A stretch of 64,000 bases of DNA. Origin: Ceratothoa steindachneri. Lineage: Eukaryota; Arthropoda; Malacostraca; Isopoda; Cymothoidae. The notes below the pieces were generated by a model that was not told where the DNA came from, ran no database searches, and worked only from the letters and a program-made list of their open reading frames with translations. Where the stretch lies: NCBI GenBank assembly GCA_963969495.1, contig OZ018320.1, positions 80,297,248 through 80,361,247 of the forward strand, read 5' to 3'. The position numbers and the translations under genes were made by a program. This document shows positions 10,090 to 21,838 of the stretch, piece after piece (the first letter of the stretch is position 1; each line of letters begins with the position of its first letter).

Positions 10090-12822
10090 AATTGATGGTT
10101 AATAGTTATATTTAAAATGTTTTCACAATAACCGTGAAAAAATTTAATTTTTTTTTAGATTATACCCCTTAATGAAATGAGTGTGATTCGAATTTGCGCC
10201 ATCAAAGGCAGGAATAAAAAAAAATACCTTACTTAATGCTTTCACTTTTATATGTTTCATAAACGGTGCGTATCTTCTGTTAAATTCAGAAGAATAATCG
10301 CAGGTCATTTTATAATTTCCTAAATACACTATATAGAATGCAATATTAAATCTATGCAAAAAATAGAAAAGGACAAGTCTCTGCCTTTTCAAGATATGAT
10401 AGAACGTGATTCCTCACGATTTGCCACCTCAAGATATCAAAATAGCCTTTTCTGGACTTGGTCTCAATTTCATTACCAAATACCAATTAATCAAAGTGTA
10501 TGTGCGTGTGTGGAGGGGGACAAAGCAAGTGTGGTATAGATATAACGAAATAAAAGTGATGAAAAGAGAAGATTAGCTTTTCAGATTAGCTATTTAGTCC
10601 ACTTTGCATATAAAATATACTTTTCTTGTCAACAACTCAACAACTTCTTCACGGAGAGTTCAATATAACACAGGAGCATTTCATAAAATAAATACCTTCC
10701 AAACTTATCGACTAGTATATAAACCAATTGGGGGAGAAAAATCTTACTGCAAAGATCTAAAATGTTTTGCTTTTCGGTTCAATTCATTTTTACACCACTT
10801 TGGGCAAGCAATGATTGCACTATTGGACATTTCTTTCGTGTTAAAGGTACAATTCACTCTTCCTTGAGCTGTTTATTATACCTGTTCTATATATGTTGGT
10901 TCCGAGGTTTGTTCTTTTCACCTAGGCATCAGCTGCGAACAGCTAGGGAAAGTCTGTTCTCCGACGTCACATTATTCGACGCAAAACAGGTGTCGTGTGT
11001 AGGCTGTTACACCTAGCACCTGGAAGAGGGTCGCACCTTTCCGGCCCCAGTCTCAAAACAACCTTTACTTTATTTCTTTTAGACATCTCACTGTTTCTCC
11101 CCTTTTCGCCACTTTCTTTGCGAGTCCCATCTCGACCTAATTTTCATGGCCAGCGGTTAATTTTGCAGACTAGTTGCAGACCAGCTTTCGTCCACTCATC
11201 CCTGGTCGAAACCAGGAAGGAATTGTCCCTTTCCTCTTTGCTTATATTGAGGGGGATATTTAAATTTCCTGTCCTGCTCTTTCTTTTCTATTACTACCCC
11301 TGATATGGGGGTGTCAGGTGAGCGTGGAAACCATGCTACGGGCTAACATCTGGCGAATTAATTTACCGCCAGGCTCAACGCTCCCTTCCCCGCCCTTAAA
11401 CAAACCTCCTGCGGGAGATGCCCTCGTTGGTTTTCGCTTTAAATTCTAGACAAAAAAACGCGAAACAGAATATTCCACATAAAACTTTAAAAAATCCTAG
11501 TATCCTCTATCCCCTTCCCTCCCGAACCTTGTAACATCCCCTCGAGGGAAGGACGACTGCTTCAATTTTCCTTGTTTTCGAGTGTGTTTTGTGGCTCTGA
11601 CCTGGAATGTTTCGCCCTCGTGGACGTTTAACACCTGATAATATACAGAGGCGCACTTAAAAATATCCCCGCCTAGATTCATTAATTTTAATATACCTGA
11701 GGCGACAGAAGTAACACCCTTTTGAGGTGTGAAGAAGAATGTTGAAGAAGCTAAAGATGAGACCTTTACATCCTACGTGTGCGTGATGGAGATCAAGATA
11801 GACGATTATAGTTTTGGGAACTTTTTATGACTAAAGTTAATGAAGATGAGACATTTCTTGATAAGATATGGTGGTTTAATCAAAATTTTAAGGGGAGATG
11901 GAAGGGATAAAGGGGAGTGAGTATGTGAGTGGCCAGTATTGAAAGATCAGATTTACAGCCTCAAACCAAAAACAATTCCTGAATTAGAATTGGTCATTTC
12001 TGATCACTTGTCTGCAATTACCATAAAAATGTATCAAAAGATTTGTAGAAGTGTCGTTGGTAGAGTTTAGCAAGAACAGAATCATTTTAAGCATTTCAAT
12101 TAATATTAAATTATTGTAATGAACCACTTTAATCATTCTTTAACTACTCTAGTACATCATTTCTATTTCTTTATTTACTGCGATCAATTTTTATTCAGAA
12201 AAATAAAAAAATAAATAGGGGCGTTACTTCTGCCACACCCTTTACTAAAAAATTGTTTATATTAAAAAGGAAATAGTTATTGGTTTTGTAGAATTTTTTT
12301 TCTCTGGGTTGGGCAACTTTTAAGTGGGCCCCCCTGTATTTTCATTAGACACCTAAGAATTTTAAATCTCATTTACACTTTTATTTTTTCAGAGCCTATT
12401 TCGAGATCAAAATGAATTTTATGTAAATAAATCTATTCAATTAGGTATAGTTTTTTTATCAGTTGAGCATAAATTCTACTAAAGAAAAAAATGACCAACT
12501 AACCGCCTCCACACCATCCTCGAGTCACTCAAGAACTGACCATTTATTTTGTGTTTCGTCCTGATTCATTTTCGACCTATCAGTTGTGACGTCACGCATG
12601 ATACACATGCGTGTAAACGACTTTTTAAACTCACAAGTCGCACCAAATTAAGGAAATAAAACTGCATTCATTAAAAATGAAAAAGTAAAAAAAACGTGGA
12701 TGTCTTCAACAAAAAAAAAATCGGTACAGATGTTCATTCAGAAAGTGAGAAGTTAGGGGAAGTGAAATATATGAAAGGTACATAACCATACATTAAAAGC
12801 AAGTTCCATAGCGGGACCGAAG
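10090..12822. other. 2.7 kb without recognisable genes or repeats
   Basis: The longest open stretches (about 60-100 codons, for example 10995-11303 plus) show no domain motif and have the composition expected by chance. There is no long microsatellite and no transposon signature I can recognise. This is the longest featureless interval in the left half of the window. Confidence 0.5.
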
Positions 12823-12824
12823 AA

Positions 12825-12966
12825 ATCTTGAAAAGTGGCCGTTTAGGGACGCAAAACAATTGAGCAGCCTTGTGCCCGCTCGATTGCTAGTCCAAAGGTA
12901 CCCTCTTTGAATGGACCGTAAGGTCTCCTAGGGTACCTTCTTTCCTTGTTGTTACTCCTTGTTGTA
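12825..12966 (+). mobile_element. CR1-like LINE, extreme 5' truncation (last about 140 bp only)
   Basis: Starting at ATCTTGAAAAGTGGCC this matches the final codons and 3' tail of the CR1-like copies further right, including the GGTACCCT...AGGGTACC hairpin with inner GACC-GTAA-GGTC (about 12895-12936) and the decamer-like tail. Unlike the other copies it is not followed by (TC)n. Its size shows that the 3' hairpin region alone is enough to be left at an insertion site. Confidence 0.85.
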
Positions 12967-13378
12967 AATGAGAATTTCGTTCATAAAGGGTGTTTGTGAG
13001 AGGTCGCAAGAGAAAGTGAGCGAGACGAGAGACGAGGCATTCATATTCTTGATTTTTTTTATTCATTGTTATTCTTTTGTTATTATAAGGAATCCGCAAA
13101 GGATTTTATGTTAATACATCCACGTTCTTTGTACCTGCTTGTTTCTAGGTATGTGTAAGCATCCTACAGCCTCTACAAAATATGTGGGACAGAAGTTGCA
13201 TATATAATAACAGCTTCTTTTATTGTCTGAATAACCACACTTCACTGTAATTCAAATCAATCCACATTAGGAGTGTTGGTCCCCGGGGTGGAGTGTGTAC
13301 TAAAAAATGTAGCAACAGTGTTGAGTTAGACGAAAGGCAACACAGAAACAGAGACACACTCCCTTTTGAGCTCAGTCC
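12967..13378. other. no recognisable gene
   Basis: Unique-looking sequence between the truncated LINE end and the large CA/CT-rich satellite block. No motif identified. Confidence 0.5.
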
Positions 13379-14866
13379 TTCACACACACATACACACACA
13401 CTCTTTCTCACACACACACAAACACTATCACACACGCCACACTCTATATCTCACACACTCTCTCTCATATACACAAACACTCTCACACACTCTCTCACAC
13501 ACACACACTGTCATGCACACATACTCTCTCTCACACACTATTTCTCAAACATACTGTCTCACAGACAGACTTTCTCTCTCTCACACACTCTTTCTCAAAC
13601 ATACTGTCTCACAGACAGACTTTCTCTCGCTCACACACACAACCATTCTCAGACAAACACACACTCTCACAAACACACAGCCATTCTCAGACAAACACTC
13701 TCTCTTACGCGCACTCTCTCACACAAACACTCTTACACATACACACACACTTTTCGCACATATTCTCTCTCACAGCCAAACACTTTCTCACACACACTTT
13801 TTCACACACTATCTCTTACAGCCACAGACTTTCTCTCACACACGCAATTATTCTCACAGAATATATGTCTCACAAAACCACTTTCTATCAAACACACACT
13901 ATCTTTCAAACACACTCTTCCACGAACATTTTCTATCTGGCAACATACTCACACACACTCTTTGACCCACACACTATCTCTCAGATACACTTTGTCAAAC
14001 ACACACACACACTCTCACACATAACTCTCTGGCAGGCAAACTCTCTCACACACATACTATCTTTCACACACACACATTCTGTTTCAAACACTCTCTCACA
14101 CACATGCTCTCTTTCACACACACACACACACACACATTCTGTTTCAAACACTCTCTCTCTCTCAGTAAAAAATTGTCTTTCTCACACTGACTATCTCTCT
14201 CTCAGTAAAAAAATTGTCTTTCTCACACTGACTATCTCTCTCTCAGTAAAAAATTGTCTTTCTCACACTGACTATCTCTCTCACACACACAAACACACAC
14301 TCTCTCTCTATCACAGACATTCTCTGACACACTCTCTCACATAAACATACTATCTTACACACATAAACTTAATCGCATACTAGGTCGCACTTATACAGTA
14401 TCTGACAAACACTCTCTCACACACACAAACACACACACTATTTCACACCTACATAATCTCGTACACACACTCTTTATCACATAGATCCTTTCTGAAACTG
14501 AAACTCTCTCTCTCTCTCGCACACACTCTCCCACAAATAATATCTCTCACACAAACTCTCTCTCAAATACACACTCACATATACTATCTCACAGACACTC
14601 TCATGCTCAAAATCTCTCACATGCAAAATATATTTCACACAAATACACACTCTATCCGACACATACGCACCAACTCATAGTCTCTCTCTCATAAAGTATC
14701 TCTCTCACACACTCTTTCTACAAACCCATTCTCTATTGCACACACACACACTCACACATATAGTTTCTCTATCACACGCATATATCTCTGTCACATAAAG
14801 ACTCACACACAGACTTTCACCAACACGCTCTCTCACAAACTCAATCTTAAACAAAGACTCACTGAA
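13379..14866. repeat. 1.5-kb imperfect (CACACT/CTCTCA)n simple-repeat block
   Basis: Almost every base is C, A or T in interleaved CA and CT runs. Long open frames reading LTHTHSLTHT on the plus strand and ESVCVRE on the minus are forced by the composition and are not genes. Inside it, 14155-14285 is a cleaner minisatellite, and 13542-13640 holds a duplicated 50-60-bp phrase (AACATACTGTCTCACAGACA). Confidence 0.95.
14155..14285. repeat. about 43-bp minisatellite, three copies
   Basis: The phrase TCTCTCAGTAAAAAATTG followed by TCTTTCTCACACTGACTATC is repeated three times nearly perfectly inside the simple-repeat block. The single-base difference (an extra A in the middle copy's A run) shows slippage. 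Confidence 0.9.
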
Positions 14867-15685
14867 ATGGTGAGTCGTCTAGCGAAATTTGCCGACGACA
14901 CAAAACTTGGAGCTAATGTAGCGAATCCCGAAAACATCGAGATGTTGAGGGATGACCTACGGAATATTGGCGAGTGGGCTGACAAGTGGCAGATGCCTTT
15001 CAACTTAGACAAGTGTAAGGTGATGCACATCGGGTATGTGAACCCCCGGTCAGGCTACGAGCTACAAGGTATGCGTCTTGAGTCTACTGATGTCGAGAAG
15101 GACTTAGGTGTGCTGATTAGCAGCGATCTCAAATTTTCGAAGCAGTGCTTACAGGTGGAGAAAAAGGCTCATCGCTTGTTGGGTTACATTAAGAGGCAAT
15201 TCAGCTTTCGAACAAAAAAGGTTGTTTTGCCCTTGTACAACTCGCTGGTGAGGCCTCACCTAGAGTTCGCTGTTCAGTTCTGGTCTCCTCATTATCGAAA
15301 AGACATCGATCGTCTGGAAAAGGTGCAAGCCAGGGCCACGAAACTGATCCCATCGCTAAGGAACAAGTTATACCAAGAAAGACTGCAAGAGCTTGATCTC
15401 TATTCGTTAGAGACTCGAAGACTGCGCGGTCGTCTAATAGAGACTTTTAAAATCTTAGAAGGATTTGAAAATGTCGACTCCACCAAATTCTTTACCCTCA
15501 ACCGGAATATGACTCGAAATCACGGGTGGAAGGTGGAGCTGCCCAGATTCAATACCATTCCGGTGGTTAAGTCATTCACATATGACATTTGCGACACATG
15601 GAATAAACTACCAGCGGGGGTTGTTGAGAGTAGCAGTGTTGAACAGTTCAAGAGTAGACTTGACAAATTATATTTGAAAAGCTGA
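14867..15685 (+). pseudogene. ORF2 C-terminal part: end of RT palm, thumb and C-terminal domain
   Basis: The open frame starts just before KFADDTKLGANV (RT motif C, both catalytic Asp intact). It continues through WQMPFNLDKCKVMHIGYVNP (motif D region), RPHLEFAVQFWSPHYRKDI and KVQARATKLIPSLR, to the family-typical end TYDICDTWNKLPAGVVESSS. It is the best preserved ORF2 3' end in the window, with no stop for 272 codons. The upstream two thirds of ORF2 and ORF1 are missing, so it cannot act alone. The first Met is incidental to the truncation. Confidence 0.9.
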
Positions 15686-15733
15686 TGATCTCATAGCAAG
15701 TAATCAGTACATGCTAAGAATCGATACCACAAA

Positions 15734-15775
15734 AAGTACCTCCTCGATATGGGCCGCAAGGCCTTTGAGGTACTT
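15734..15775 (+). promoter_or_regulatory. 3' stem-loop of LINE copy 2 (covariant form)
   Basis: AAGTACCTC at 15734-15742 pairs with GAGGTACTT at 15767-15775. Inside it GGCC (15752-15755) pairs with GGCC (15760-15763) across a GCAA tetraloop. The other copies have GTACCCT/AGGGTAC outside and GACC-GTAA-GGTC inside, so both stems differ with pairing preserved and the loop stays GNRA. A role as the recognition structure for the element's own RT is inferred from UnaL2/ZfL2-2-type LINEs. Confidence 0.8.
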
Positions 15776-15796
15776 CTTTTCCTTGTAACTCCTTGT

Positions 15797-15845
<49 letters not shown>
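15797..15845. repeat. (TC)n joining LINE copies 2 and 3 head to tail
   Basis: About 49 bp of pure CT dinucleotides lie between the 3' tail of copy 2 and the 5' end of copy 3, with no other sequence. Confidence 0.97.
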
Positions 15846-15846
<1 letters not shown>

Positions 15847-16770
15847 AAAGTAGAGGGAGAGGTGACGCCCCCCCGTCGTGGGAAGAGGGCTTGTGTGTAC
15901 CTTTGACTTTTCTAGCTATGTCGGCGGTGGTAACTCTTTTCTGGGTACCCCTGGGCTTCCCTTGTCGATTTGGTCGGAAACGAGGTTCCAGACTTAGTGC
16001 GTCCATCCTTTTCCTACTCTATCCTTCTCCTTTTTCACTTTTATCCTATCTCTTCCACTTATTATACAAAAAGAAAAAACAACAAAAAAACATACTCCTA
16101 TCATGTCACTCTTACACTTTTTCCCTCTATCTACATATAAGAACCTGGCAGCTACCTCATGCGTCAGAAGAGAGGCTTTGGAACCTCTATAAACAACGCC
16201 AATCGACGCTCACTGGTTGCGAGAGACTAGGACAGAGGTGTCCTAGGCGTTAGGGCACGATGAATGGGATAAGGGTAGTGCCCCGTCAGCCCCTTTCCTG
16301 GCGCGTAATTATTGACCATTCCCAGTGACCGTTGACGGGTGCCTCTGGTAGCATCGGTCCGAGGTGACGGCTCTTTGTTCCCAGGTTGGTTGTCATGCCA
16401 ATAAAAAGCCTTGGTTCGAGTCTCTTGGCGTGGCGGGATATCCATTGAACGCTACTCTGAGATCCTGGCCGTTGTGAAGGGAATTAGTAGGAGTTTAGTA
16501 CGGGGTGTGCTCTGTTGTTCGCCTGGTGAGAAATCGATGGCCCCTTCGGGGACCGTCAGTGCTGCTTGGTTGGGAGCCACGGCACGCCGAGGTTTGACGA
16601 CTCGGTCGGACGAACAGGGCACATGAAGCGTGCCTTCTGAACGACTTCGAAACGTCTCCGATTGATAGGTGGGAGTGACTCACGTGGGGAAACTCACCAA
16701 CCCCCTTTTTTACTATTGATTGGTCGCAAAGTTTTGAGAGAGAGAGAAAGTGTTCAAAAAGACAGGGAAA
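15846..16770 (+). promoter_or_regulatory. 5' leader of LINE copy 3
   Basis: About 0.9 kb of non-coding leader, highly similar in copies 3, 4 and 8. Two hairpins recur in all three: a CTAGGAC...GTCCTAG-type stem (about 16229-16247 here, with a small change) and directly after it a GGGCAC...GTGCCC stem enclosing GATGAATGGGAT (about 16254-16285). A CCC-C(TTCG)G-GG tetraloop hairpin lies near 16541-16552. It presumably holds the internal promoter and translation signals; I see no ribozyme core that I can name. Confidence 0.6.
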
Positions 16771-16773
16771 AAA

Positions 16774-17900
16774 GGATCAGCTGCACTCAAATACACATGT
16801 GCGATATGCCAGAAAGACAAGTGGTGCGTGGACTTCCCGTAGGGCTGTTTTTCGAAATGCCACATGGGAAGTATATGCACCGACTGCATCCTTAAAGGAG
16901 ACGCCCAAAAGGAAGTTGCATACTGCAATGAACTCAAAGATCTCTTCAGAACCTCTGAGGAAAAATCTATGGCATTGTAAACTAACTTGGGTGGTTCCGC
17001 CGATGAGACTCCAACTCAAGGAGCTGAAACTGCATTGGCAGGGCTACTTCAGCCAAGCGAAAAAATTAAGAAGAGAAAGAAAAAGAAAAAAAGAAGAAAA
17101 ACAACGACTTTAATGCAGCTCACCCCAGTGTAGAGGATTCCAGCGTTCCTGGTTTGCAAGGGAAAGTAAAAAGAGAAGAAGAGAAAAGAGAAACAGAAGA
17201 AAATACAAATGAAGATCGAAAAAAAGGGAAGAAGAAGAAGAAAAACAAGGGAAATGCGGAGACTAAAGAGAAAAGAGATAAGTCTCTCGCGAAAGAAAAG
17301 AGTGCAGACAAATGTGCGAGGGTCAACCTTATTGGGGACTCTCAAGCACGGGCCCTGCAACCTCTGCTAGTAGCACGCCTTCGCCCGAGTGTGAAGGTAA
17401 GTTGCCTACCAGGAAGGGAAAACCAGCAGATTAGAGTAGAGGCGGAGAAATCTCAGATTTCTGAGAACTCAGTCGTTGCCCTAATGGTAAGTGGCAACGA
17501 CCTTTACCTCAGAGGAGGAAGGATAGGCCCCACAGTAAAGATTCTCAACACGGTCATGGGTCCTGTGGATGACTGTGGGCTGAAAACACGCAGACATGTA
17601 GTGGTCGGGATGCTCCCGAGAAGAGGTCTAACCTGGACCGCTCACTCGAGAAACGTCTCCCTTAATGGACGCCTTGGCAATTTGTGTACACCGGAGGGGG
17701 TCTTTTTGTGGGACCTTACCGCACCTTCTATGGTAGAAACGATCTCTACCAAAGGGATGAAGTACATACATCTTTCCTTTAAATGAAAGGCTGTACTCTG
17801 TAACATGATACAGGATGTCGTGGAACGGACCCTAAGGAGTGTGAGGTCCTGAGTGAAGGCGGACGTACGCCAACACGCCTGTGTCACTCCTTGAACGACC
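16774..17900 (+). pseudogene. CR1-like ORF1: Cys-rich finger, coiled coil, SGNH esterase (broken)
   Basis: The same protein as the intact ORF1 at 33987-35201, here split over several frames. The Cys-rich finger is recognisable near 16800-16900 but with a stop after DFP (GGGC changed context). The esterase part is open at 17316-17786: GDSQARALQPLLVARL (block I with nucleophile Ser), ALMVSGNDLYLRGG (block III) and VVVGMLPRRG. The block V region has lost the usual D-x-V-H-L-S form (MKYIHLSF followed by a stop). Between finger and esterase is a Lys/Glu-rich linker. Such ORF1 esterases are known from CR1-clade elements; their exact role is not settled. Confidence 0.85.
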
Positions 17901-17999
17901 TTCTCGGGGGTCGCAAAGAGGAAAGCCACCAAACCAATAAATAAGTCGGGAAACAGAAGAAAGTAGGGAGTCCTACATTCGGGGACTCCCTGAAAGTTC

Positions 18000-20690
18000 T
18001 TCTGTTTAATGCGAGGTCAATAAGAAACAAATTTCTTGAACTTCGTGGCCTCGTAGCGACGGAAGAACCTGAAATGGTGGCCATAACAGAGTTATGGCCA
18101 ACTCTTCCATAAAGATAGGCCAGACATAGAGGGTGGCTGTGTGATGTTGTATGTCAAGGATAGGCTCAAATCAAACGAACTGCAAAATTGTATCCGACCA
18201 CGAGATACTAGGTGTTGACCTAGACATATGTCCTGCCAAATACAGGACCCTCCTGCTTTACAGACCCCCTACCAAACTCGTTGAAAAGGATAGGGATTTG
18301 TACTGGCTGCTGGGTGAACTTGTACAAGACAGAGTGTGTATCTCCATGGGTGAATTCAACACCCAATTTGACTGGAAAACAAGAGAAACCTGTGGCGAGA
18401 ACGCACTACTCCTGGAGTTTGCGAACAACGAGTTCCTGACTCAATGGGTGAGAGAGCCGTCGAGAGGCAATAATACCCTCGACTTGGTTTTCACCTCTGA
18501 GGGTGACATCGTTGAGGATTTCTCTGTAGGCGAAGAGCTCGGTGGCAGTAATCACCGACTAGTTAGATTTATAGTCAAAGTTCCCAAGGTAGAGTCTGCG
18601 ACTAGTGAATCGATGAAACTTGATTTAAGAAGAGTAGACTTTGCAGGTCTTCGTGCTAGATTGACTGATGCTAGGCTAGAAGTGCACGAGGGTGTTGAAG
18701 ATTCGTGGAATAGATTCAAAACTACGTTCATGAGTCTTCAATTACGATTCAATGCTTTTAAAAGCCTCCGTCAGTCTTCTGTTCAACCAAAGTGGTTTAA
18801 TCGAGAAATTTGTCAACTGCTGAGGGAGAAAAGAACGGTACAACGTCATTCAAAGATTTCTGGAGACTTTGACGAGTACCGTAGGCTAGGTAGGAGAGTG
18901 AAGTCTAGCATAAGGGCGGCAAAGCGTGCCGAGGAGCTCCGAGTGGCGAGACTTTGCAAGGAGAATCCCAAAGAGTTCTTTGGTTATGTAAACAGCCGTA
19001 AGCCAATCCATCACACGAATGGCCCTTTAATGGATGAGGAGGGGGCAGTAAAAGACTCAGATGCATAAAATGCTAACCTCCTAAACGACTTCTTCTCTTC
19101 AGTGTTTACTGAACAAAGTGGTCTCATGCCCCAATTCACAGATTCCTACTTTGGTGAAAATCTGGAGGAAATGGACTTCACTCAAGAATAAATAGAAAAA
19201 AAAAATCACTGATCTAAAGACGAATAAGTCCCCTGGCCCGGACGGGCTTCTACTTAAAGTGTTGAAAGTAGTGCGCGATTAAGTATCACGACATTTGAGC
19301 ACAATCTTCAACATGTCAATCCGGACACGATGCGTTCCTAGAGACTGGCGTGAAGCGGAGGTAACTCCTATCTTCAAAAAGTGAGACCCTTGGCAGCCGT
19401 CAAACTACCGACCTATTAGCCCAACCTCAATAGTAGGTAAAATCATGGAAAGCATCTTGGTGGACAAAATGACGTCATATTTAGAGTCCAACTTGCGATT
19501 GAGGAGTTCCCAGCATGGGTTCCGAAGGCATCGGTCATGCCTAACGAATCTTGTGGAATTCTTCCACTTCGTTTTTAGTGAGCACGACCGGGATAAGGCG
19601 GTGGATGTTATTTACTTAGACTTTCAAAAATCCTTCGATAAGGTACCACACCGCTGCCTCCTTCGGAAAGTGCGAGCGCTGGGCATAAACGGAAATGTAG
19701 CAAGTTGGATAGAGAACTGGCTAAACGGCAGACGGTTGGGGGTAGAGTTGAATGGACAGGATTCTGAGTGGGTGCCCGTTACTAGCGGTGTTTCTCAAGA
19801 TTCTGTCCTGGTGTCAGTACTATTCATCATCTACGTCAACGACATGGATGGTGACATGGTTACCAAGATTTCTGAATTAGCCGATGATACCAAGCTTGGT
19901 ATGAACCTCGCAAAGGAAGGAAATACAGCCCGTCTTCAAGATGATCTTCGGAAGATTGGGGAGTGGTCGGACACGTGGCAAATGCCATTTAACGTGAACA
20001 AATGCAAAGTGATGCATATCGGCCACCGAAACCCCCAATCTCCGTATATCTTTAAGGGCACTGCTATTGAATCTACCGACACCGAGAAGAACTTGGGTGT
20101 AACAATCACTAGTGACCTCAAGTTCTCGAAACAGTGAATTGAGGCCGAAAAAAAGGCCCAAAGGATGCTAGACTACATAAAGCGCCAGTTTGGATATCAA
20201 AACAAGGAGATAGTACTGTGTTTGTACAACTCACTTGTCCGACCGCACCTGGAGTATGCCGTACAATTTTGGAGTCCTTCGTTTCGAAAGGGTATTGCGA
20301 AATTGGAACGTGTGCAATCCAGGGCACCCAAACTGATTCCCTCTATCAGACTCATAAGTTACGATGATAGATTAAGGGAATTAGATCTGTTCTCGTTGGA
20401 AACCCGGAGGCTGCGTGGTCAGCTTATCGAAGTGTTTAAAATGTTCGAGGCTTCGATAATGTAGACTACACGGATATTTTCCAACTTAGTGAGGGCAGAA
20501 CGAGAAATCACGGCTACAAACTTGAACTGAAGCGTTGCAACCGTGATCTATGTGGTAAATTTTCCACATACAGCATCTGCGGTAGCTGGAACGCACTTCC
20601 AGTGGAAGTTGTCAACAGCAATTCTGTTGATCAGTTTAAGTCAAGACTGGACAAAGTCTTGAAAAGTGGCCGTTTGGGCACTTAAGTCGT
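18000..20690 (+). pseudogene. CR1-like ORF2: AP-endonuclease and reverse transcriptase (broken)
   Basis: Starts with FNARSIRNKFLELRGLVA (endonuclease strand 1). About 45-50 bp are missing near 18095 compared with copies 4 and 8. Endonuclease metal and catalytic blocks are altered: GDFN reads SMGEFNTQ (D to E) and SDH reads GSNHRLVRF (D to N). RT blocks: [13 protein letters not shown] (then stop), QHGFRRHRSCLTN, YLDFQKSFDKVPH (motif A), YVNDMDGD, and ELADDTKLG (motif C with F to L, both Asp kept). C-terminal blocks RPHLEYAVQFWSPSFRK and LRELDLFSLETRRLRG follow. Internal stops near 19066, 19190, 19280, 19383 and 20137 rule out activity. Confidence 0.88.
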
Positions 20691-20790
20691 TGTGCAGAAC
20701 TCTGCCTGCTCAACTGTTAGCCCAAAGGTACCATCTTTGAATTGACCGTAAGGTCTCCTAGGGTAATTCTTGTCCCTGTAGCTCCTTGTA

Positions 20791-20792
<2 letters not shown>

Positions 20793-20884
<92 letters not shown>

Positions 20885-20885
20885 A

Positions 20886-20920
<35 letters not shown>
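20793..20920. repeat. (TC)n joining LINE copies 3 and 4 head to tail
   Basis: About 128 bp of nearly pure CT with three small interruptions, directly between the 3' tail of copy 3 and the 5' end of copy 4. Confidence 0.97.
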
Positions 20921-21838
20921 TAAAGAAAGTAGAGGGAGAGGTGACGCCCCCTTGTCGCGGAAAGAGAGCTTGTGTGTACCTTTGACTTTTCGAGCTATGT
21001 CGGCGGGGGTACCTCTTCTGGGTACCTCTGGTAGGGCTTTCCTTGTCGATTTTGTCGGAAACGTGGTTCCAGACTAAGTGCGTCACTCTTTCCTTTTTCT
21101 ACTCTATCCTTCTCTTTTTTTTTACTTTTATCCTATCTCCCACTTATACAAAAAAAAAAAGGCCTACTCCTATCATGTCACTCCTTCCCTTTTTTCCATC
21201 TATCTACATATAAGGACCTGGCAGCTACCTCACGCGTCAGAAGAGAGGCTTTGGAACCTCTATGAACAACGCCAATCGACGCTCACTGGTTGCGAGAGAC
21301 TAGGACTAGAGGTGTCCTAGGCGTTGGGGTACGATGAATGGGATGAGGGTAGTGCCCCGTTAACCCCTTTCCTGGCGCGTAATTATTGTCCGTTTCCAGT
21401 GCCCGTTGACTTGTGCTTCTGGTAGCATTAGGCCGAGGTGAAGGCCCTTTGTTCCCATGTTGGTTGCCAGGCCAATGAAAAGCCTTGGGTGGAGTTCCTT
21501 GGTGTGGAGGGATATCCATTGAACGCTACTCTGAGATCCTGGCCGTTGTGAAGGAAACTAGTAGGAGTTTAGTAAGGGGCGTGCTTCGTTGTTGTTCACC
21601 TGGTGACAAATTGATGGCCCCTTCGGGGACCGTCTGTGCTCCTGCTTGGTTGGGAGCCACGGCACGCCGAGGCTTGACGACTCGGTCGGACGAACAGCAG
21701 CACATGGAGCGTGCCTTCTGGAAGACTCCGAAACGACTCCGATCAATAGGCGGGAGCAACTCACGCGGGGAGAACTCACCAAACCCCCTTTTTTACATAT
21801 TGATTGGTCACAAACATAAGAAATATAGTGTGTTCAAA

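Larger units (their letters stand above)
14867..15796 (+). mobile_element. CR1-like LINE copy 2, divergent subfamily, 5'-truncated
   Basis: A 5'-truncated LINE whose left junction lies in the CA/CT satellite and whose right end passes into (TC)n at 15797. It carries 272 open codons of ORF2 plus a 111-bp 3' tail. The protein differs clearly from the other copies at many sites (FSFRTKKVVLPLYNSL, YELQGMRLESTDVEKDLGVL), so it represents a separate subfamily. Its 3' hairpin keeps the same architecture with different base pairs. Confidence 0.9.
15846..20792 (+). mobile_element. CR1-like LINE copy 3, full length (about 4.95 kb), defective
   Basis: Begins GAAAGTAGAGGGAGAGGTGA directly after (TC)n and ends in the CTTGTAG-type tail directly before the next (TC)n. 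Order: structured 5' leader (15846-16770), ORF1 (about 16774-17900), ORF2 (about 18000-20690), 3' hairpin tail (about 20727-20770). All parts collinear with the copies at 20921 and 33073. Both ORFs carry stops and frameshifts. Confidence 0.9.

Noticed and set aside
13293..14344. Long open frames (159-243 codons) reading SHTHTLSLTHT and similar
   Set aside because: They lie wholly in CA/CT simple repeat, where stop codons are rare in several frames at once; overlapping frames are equally open. No real protein.
15704..16006. Minus-strand open frames across LINE leaders (for example 15704-16006, 16227-16445, 21283-21519, 33439-33675)
   Set aside because: They are antisense to conserved leader sequence, contain translated GA repeat, and differ among copies by frameshifts; no domain.
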